6,948 nt of DNA from JBEKDJ01 sp050014415 (lineage in GTDB: Bacteria; Desulfobacterota; BSN033; UBA1163). The stretch spans positions 1 through 6,948 of the forward strand of contig JBEKDJ010000260.1 of the NCBI GenBank assembly GCA_050014415.1. The letters run 5' to 3'. Below are positions 4,771-6,948 of this stretch, in pieces. The stretch's first letter is position 1. Every line of letters starts with the position of its first letter. Under the pieces are notes generated by a model that saw nothing but the letters and a program-made list of their open reading frames with translations, was not told where the DNA came from and did not search any database. The translations under genes were made by a program, and so were the position numbers.

Positions 4771-6201
4771 ATGAAAGACATGAGAGACTGGATTGCAGCC
4801 TGTGAAAAGGAAGGAGAAGTACATCGGATAAAAGCCGAGGTGGACTGGAACCTGGAGATGTCGCATGTAGCCCGATTGAACGAGAGTAAGAAAGGACCGG
4901 CCCTCATTTTCGAGAATGTCAAAGGATACGACATCCCGGTTTTAGCCAGTGCCTTTACCACTCCCAAGAGGCTTGCCATTACTTTGGGATTGCCCACCAG
5001 TTATTCGATGTGTGATATGGCGCGTGTCTGGATGCAGAAGACCTCCAAAGGAGAGCTGGTGAAACCAGTTGAGGTGAAGAAGAATATCCCGGTTATGGAA
5101 CAAATAGTAGAGGGTGACAAAATTAACCTGTTTGATTTCCCAGCGCCGCAGATTTACCCCCTGGATGGCGGTAGGTACATCGGAACAACGGGCTACCTGG
5201 TTACAGAAGACCCCGATTCTGGTTGGACGAACCTGGGCACCTATCGAATGCAGATACTGGATGAGAAAAGCCTTGGGCTTCAGATTCTTCCCGGGAAGCA
5301 TGCCGAGTTCCACATCAAGAAATATGAAAAGATGGGCAAGAAGGTACCGGCAGCGGCGGTCATAGGCAGCGACCCACTGCACTTCATTGTCGCCAGCACC
5401 ATGGTCTCAGCCGATGTGAGCGAGTATGACGTGATTGGAGCGCTCAAGGGTGCCCCTGTTGAAGTATTCCGTAGCGACCTGACCAAGTTAAGACTTCCTG
5501 CCCATGCCGAGGTTATCCTGGAGGGCGAGATTGACCCGACTAACCTGAGACCTGAAGGACCTCTTGGCGAATACACTGGCTACTACTCTGGCAAATCCAA
5601 GTGGGGTCTCCCGAAGCAGTGGCTGAACGTCAAGCGTATCTTGCGTCGCAAGAAGCCTATCTATCATATGACCTCTGTTGGCCCACCGGTTGGGGAACAT
5701 CACATGATCCAAGCCCTGAATCGGACAGGCACTTTATGGTCTGACCTTGAAGACATGCATTTGCCCGGGATCCAGTCGGTATACTTTCCCTACGAGGCCA
5801 CGGGAAGGTTCTGGGCGATTGTTTCAATAAAGACCATGTATCCTGGTCATGCCAATCAGATAGGACATGCGGTCATTTCAACCACCACCGGACACTACGG
5901 CTTGAAAGGGGTCATTGTTGTCGACGACGATATCCCTGCCGATGATTTGACCGGAGTATGGTGGTCCCTCTCCGTCCGCTACAACGCGATCCGAGATACG
6001 GATATCGTCAAAAGGGCACGTTCAACGATTCTCGACCCGTCACTGCCGATCAATGAACGAGAGATCGTGTCTCAAATCATTATGGATGCCACCATGCCCT
6101 ATGAATGGAAAGAAAAACCGACCAAGATTGTACTGGATGAAGCGACGAAAAAACGTGTTATCAGCCGGTGGCAGGAGTTTGGATTTACTGAACCCTACTG
6201 A
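4771..6201 (+). CDS. UbiD-family prFMN-dependent (de)carboxylase, paralogue 2
   Basis: This 476-aa UbiD protein is roughly half identical by eye to paralogue 1 and alignable along its whole length. Key residues are N154 and R159 in GWTNLGTYR, H177 in GKHAEF, E251 in VILEGE, and E262 and E267 in PEGPLGEYTGYYS, so the cofactor and metal ligands and the Arg-Glu-Glu catalytic set are intact. Residues 301-312 (TSVGPPVGEHHM) keep the PP-x-x-E-H pattern lost in paralogue 1. AAGGAG at 4759-4764, 6 nt before the ATG, fixes the start. The 223 bp in front show no clear promoter and no LTTR box. A T5GA4 string near the ribosome site resembles the one ahead of paralogue 1 and may mark common ancestry. It could form a hetero-oligomer with paralogue 1, as the alpha and beta subunits of phenylphosphate carboxylase do, or act on a different acid. 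The ligase gene follows after 49 bp. Confidence 0.93.
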   Translation: MKDMRDWIAACEKEGEVHRIKAEVDWNLEMSHVARLNESKKGPALIFENVKGYDIPVLASAFTTPKRLAITLGLPTSYSMCDMARVWMQKTSKGELVKPVEVKKNIPVMEQIVEGDKINLFDFPAPQIYPLDGGRYIGTTGYLVTEDPDSGWTNLGTYRMQILDEKSLGLQILPGKHAEFHIKKYEKMGKKVPAAAVIGSDPLHFIVASTMVSADVSEYDVIGALKGAPVEVFRSDLTKLRLPAHAEVILEGEIDPTNLRPEGPLGEYTGYYSGKSKWGLPKQWLNVKRILRRKKPIYHMTSVGPPVGEHHMIQALNRTGTLWSDLEDMHLPGIQSVYFPYEATGRFWAIVSIKTMYPGHANQIGHAVISTTTGHYGLKGVIVVDDDIPADDLTGVWWSLSVRYNAIRDTDIVKRARSTILDPSLPINEREIVSQIIMDATMPYEWKEKPTKIVLDEATKKRVISRWQEFGFTEPY

Positions 6202-6236
6202 ATAAACAGAACTCGCTTTATTACAAAAGACAGGAT

Positions 6237-6243
6237 GGGGGGG
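6237..6243 (+). promoter_or_regulatory. G7 run as the likely ribosome binding site of the ligase gene
   Basis: A run of seven G at 6237-6243, preceded by AGGAT, ends 7 nt before the ATG at 6251. It is not a standard GGAGG, and AGGA at 6232-6235 is rather far (15 nt). The ligase may therefore be translated less efficiently or by coupling to UbiD paralogue 2, 49 bp upstream. Confidence 0.35.
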
Positions 6244-6250
6244 CTAGGAC

Positions 6251-6948
6251 ATGAAGCCAGTGCGGTATGACCAGAAGGAAATAGATAAATACTTGAAGGA
6301 GGCGCATTGGGACAAAACCATTTTGCCCGATTACTGGGATAAAAATGCAAGAGACTGGCCTAATAAGGAGGCATTAGTAGATTCAGCAGGCAGTCGGTTG
6401 ACCTGGGCACAAGCAAAACAACGGATAGATAGAATTGCTTTGGCTCTGTTCAAAGAGTTGAAGATGAACCGCGATGATAGGTTAATGGTGCAGTTACCTA
6501 ACTGTGTGGAGCAAGTTTTGGTGCGCCTTGCTTGTGAAAAGGCGGGTATTTTATCTATTCCTGAATTAACTACCTTCCGCCAAGCTGAGTTGAATGAAAT
6601 CGCCAGCCTTACCCAAGCCGTGGGTATCGTCATCCCTAGAGAATACCGAAAGTTCGACCATTATCAGATGGCGAAGGAAATTCAGAGCGGTTTGCCCAAA
6701 CTAAAACATATTATTGTTATGGGCGAAGATGTGCCTAAGGAATGTATCTCACTCAAAAAGATAATGGAGCACCCCTATGAGCAAGAATACGACCTTAGCG
6801 AGTTGGAGACTACAAAACTGGATGCTGTAAACGAGGTTGGTTTTCTGGTTACCACCACCGGCACTACCGGTCTTCCCAAGCTCATTGAGCACCGAATTGC
6901 TGCAAGGGAGATCTGGACAGCCAAGGCTCACATTAGGAATTGGGGACT
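6251..6948 (+). CDS. Acyl-CoA ligase / AMP-forming synthetase, N-terminal part, cut by the right edge
   Basis: An open frame of 232 codons runs from the ATG at 6251 to the window end, so less than half of a typical 500-550 aa adenylate-forming enzyme is seen. The N-terminus (LPDYWDKNARDWPNKEALVD, then RLTWAQAKQRIDRIALAL) and the segment DDRLMVQLPNCVEQVLVRLACEKAGI are typical of the ANL superfamily. The phosphate-binding A3 motif TTTGTTGLPK is at residues 201-210. The overall look is nearest to the EntE/DhbE aryl-acid and cyclohexanecarboxylate-CoA ligase type rather than benzoate-CoA ligase, as judged from memory. The adenylation core (YGxTE) and the C-terminal lysine lie outside. It follows UbiD paralogue 2 by 49 bp on the same strand, so it is probably co-transcribed. 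It would activate the aromatic acid that the UbiD proteins make or consume. The exact substrate is unknown. Confidence 0.9.
   Translation, partial: MKPVRYDQKEIDKYLKEAHWDKTILPDYWDKNARDWPNKEALVDSAGSRLTWAQAKQRIDRIALALFKELKMNRDDRLMVQLPNCVEQVLVRLACEKAGILSIPELTTFRQAELNEIASLTQAVGIVIPREYRKFDHYQMAKEIQSGLPKLKHIIVMGEDVPKECISLKKIMEHPYEQEYDLSELETTKLDAVNEVGFLVTTTGTTGLPKLIEHRIAAREIWTAKAHIRNWG

Noticed and set aside
4942..5382. 146-codon minus-strand frame inside UbiD paralogue 2
   Set aside because: It is a shadow of the UbiD coding strand with no ribosome binding site and no family resemblance.
1441..6201. A ubiquinone-biosynthesis role for the UbiD and UbiX genes
   Set aside because: Two UbiD paralogues, an LpdD-like gene, a CoA ligase and a local LysR regulator point to catabolism, and no other ubiquinone gene is in the window.

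Overview
The window looks like part of an anaerobic aromatic-acid or phenol-type catabolic cluster built around prenylated-FMN (prFMN) dependent UbiD enzymes. The genes have moderate GC, strong GGAGG-type ribosome binding sites and short spacings. Together with a UbiD/UbiX/acyl-CoA-ligase gene set, this suggests a strictly anaerobic bacterium. A Desulfobacterota/Syntrophorhabdus-like or related syntrophic or sulfate-reducing lineage is my guess. No taxonomic marker is present, so this is inference only.

Layout from left to right. Positions 1-69 (minus) hold the first 23 codons of a gene running off the left edge, possibly a PEP-utilising enzyme such as a phenylphosphate synthase subunit. Positions 70-413 are its regulatory region and a long leader. 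Positions 414-1316/1334 (minus) encode a LysR-type regulator. A compact divergent promoter region follows at 1335-1440. UbiD paralogue 1 lies at 1441-2838 (plus). Positions 2839-3594 are a 756-bp gap with no convincing gene and some signs of decayed sequence. UbiX, the prFMN-forming flavin prenyltransferase, is at 3595-4203 and overlaps an LpdD-like prFMN chaperone at 4185-4547. UbiD paralogue 2 is at 4771-6201. An adenylate-forming acyl-CoA ligase starts at 6251 and runs off the right edge.

How the genes could work together. UbiX makes prFMN, the LpdD-like protein is proposed to help stabilise or deliver it, and one or both UbiD paralogues carboxylate or decarboxylate an aromatic substrate. 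Both paralogues keep the Arg-Glu-Glu catalytic residues and the Asn/His/Glu metal and phosphate ligands. The ligase would then activate the carboxylate as a CoA thioester, or supply the CoA ester to be decarboxylated. If the left gene is a PEP-utilising phenylphosphate synthase, the set would resemble anaerobic phenol carboxylation: phenol to phenylphosphate to 4-hydroxybenzoate to 4-hydroxybenzoyl-CoA.

The most distinctive observation is regulatory. A 42-bp promoter module, consisting of a 15-bp LysR-type box (ATAACCT-N2-A-N-TTAT) with its centre exactly 29 bp from the first base of a TTGACA -35 element, occurs twice. One copy precedes UbiD paralogue 1 and the other, inverted, precedes the left-edge gene. 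I count 31 of 42 matching bases. This ties both transcription units to the LysR regulator encoded between them. The regulator's own predicted start site falls inside one box, as expected for autoregulation.
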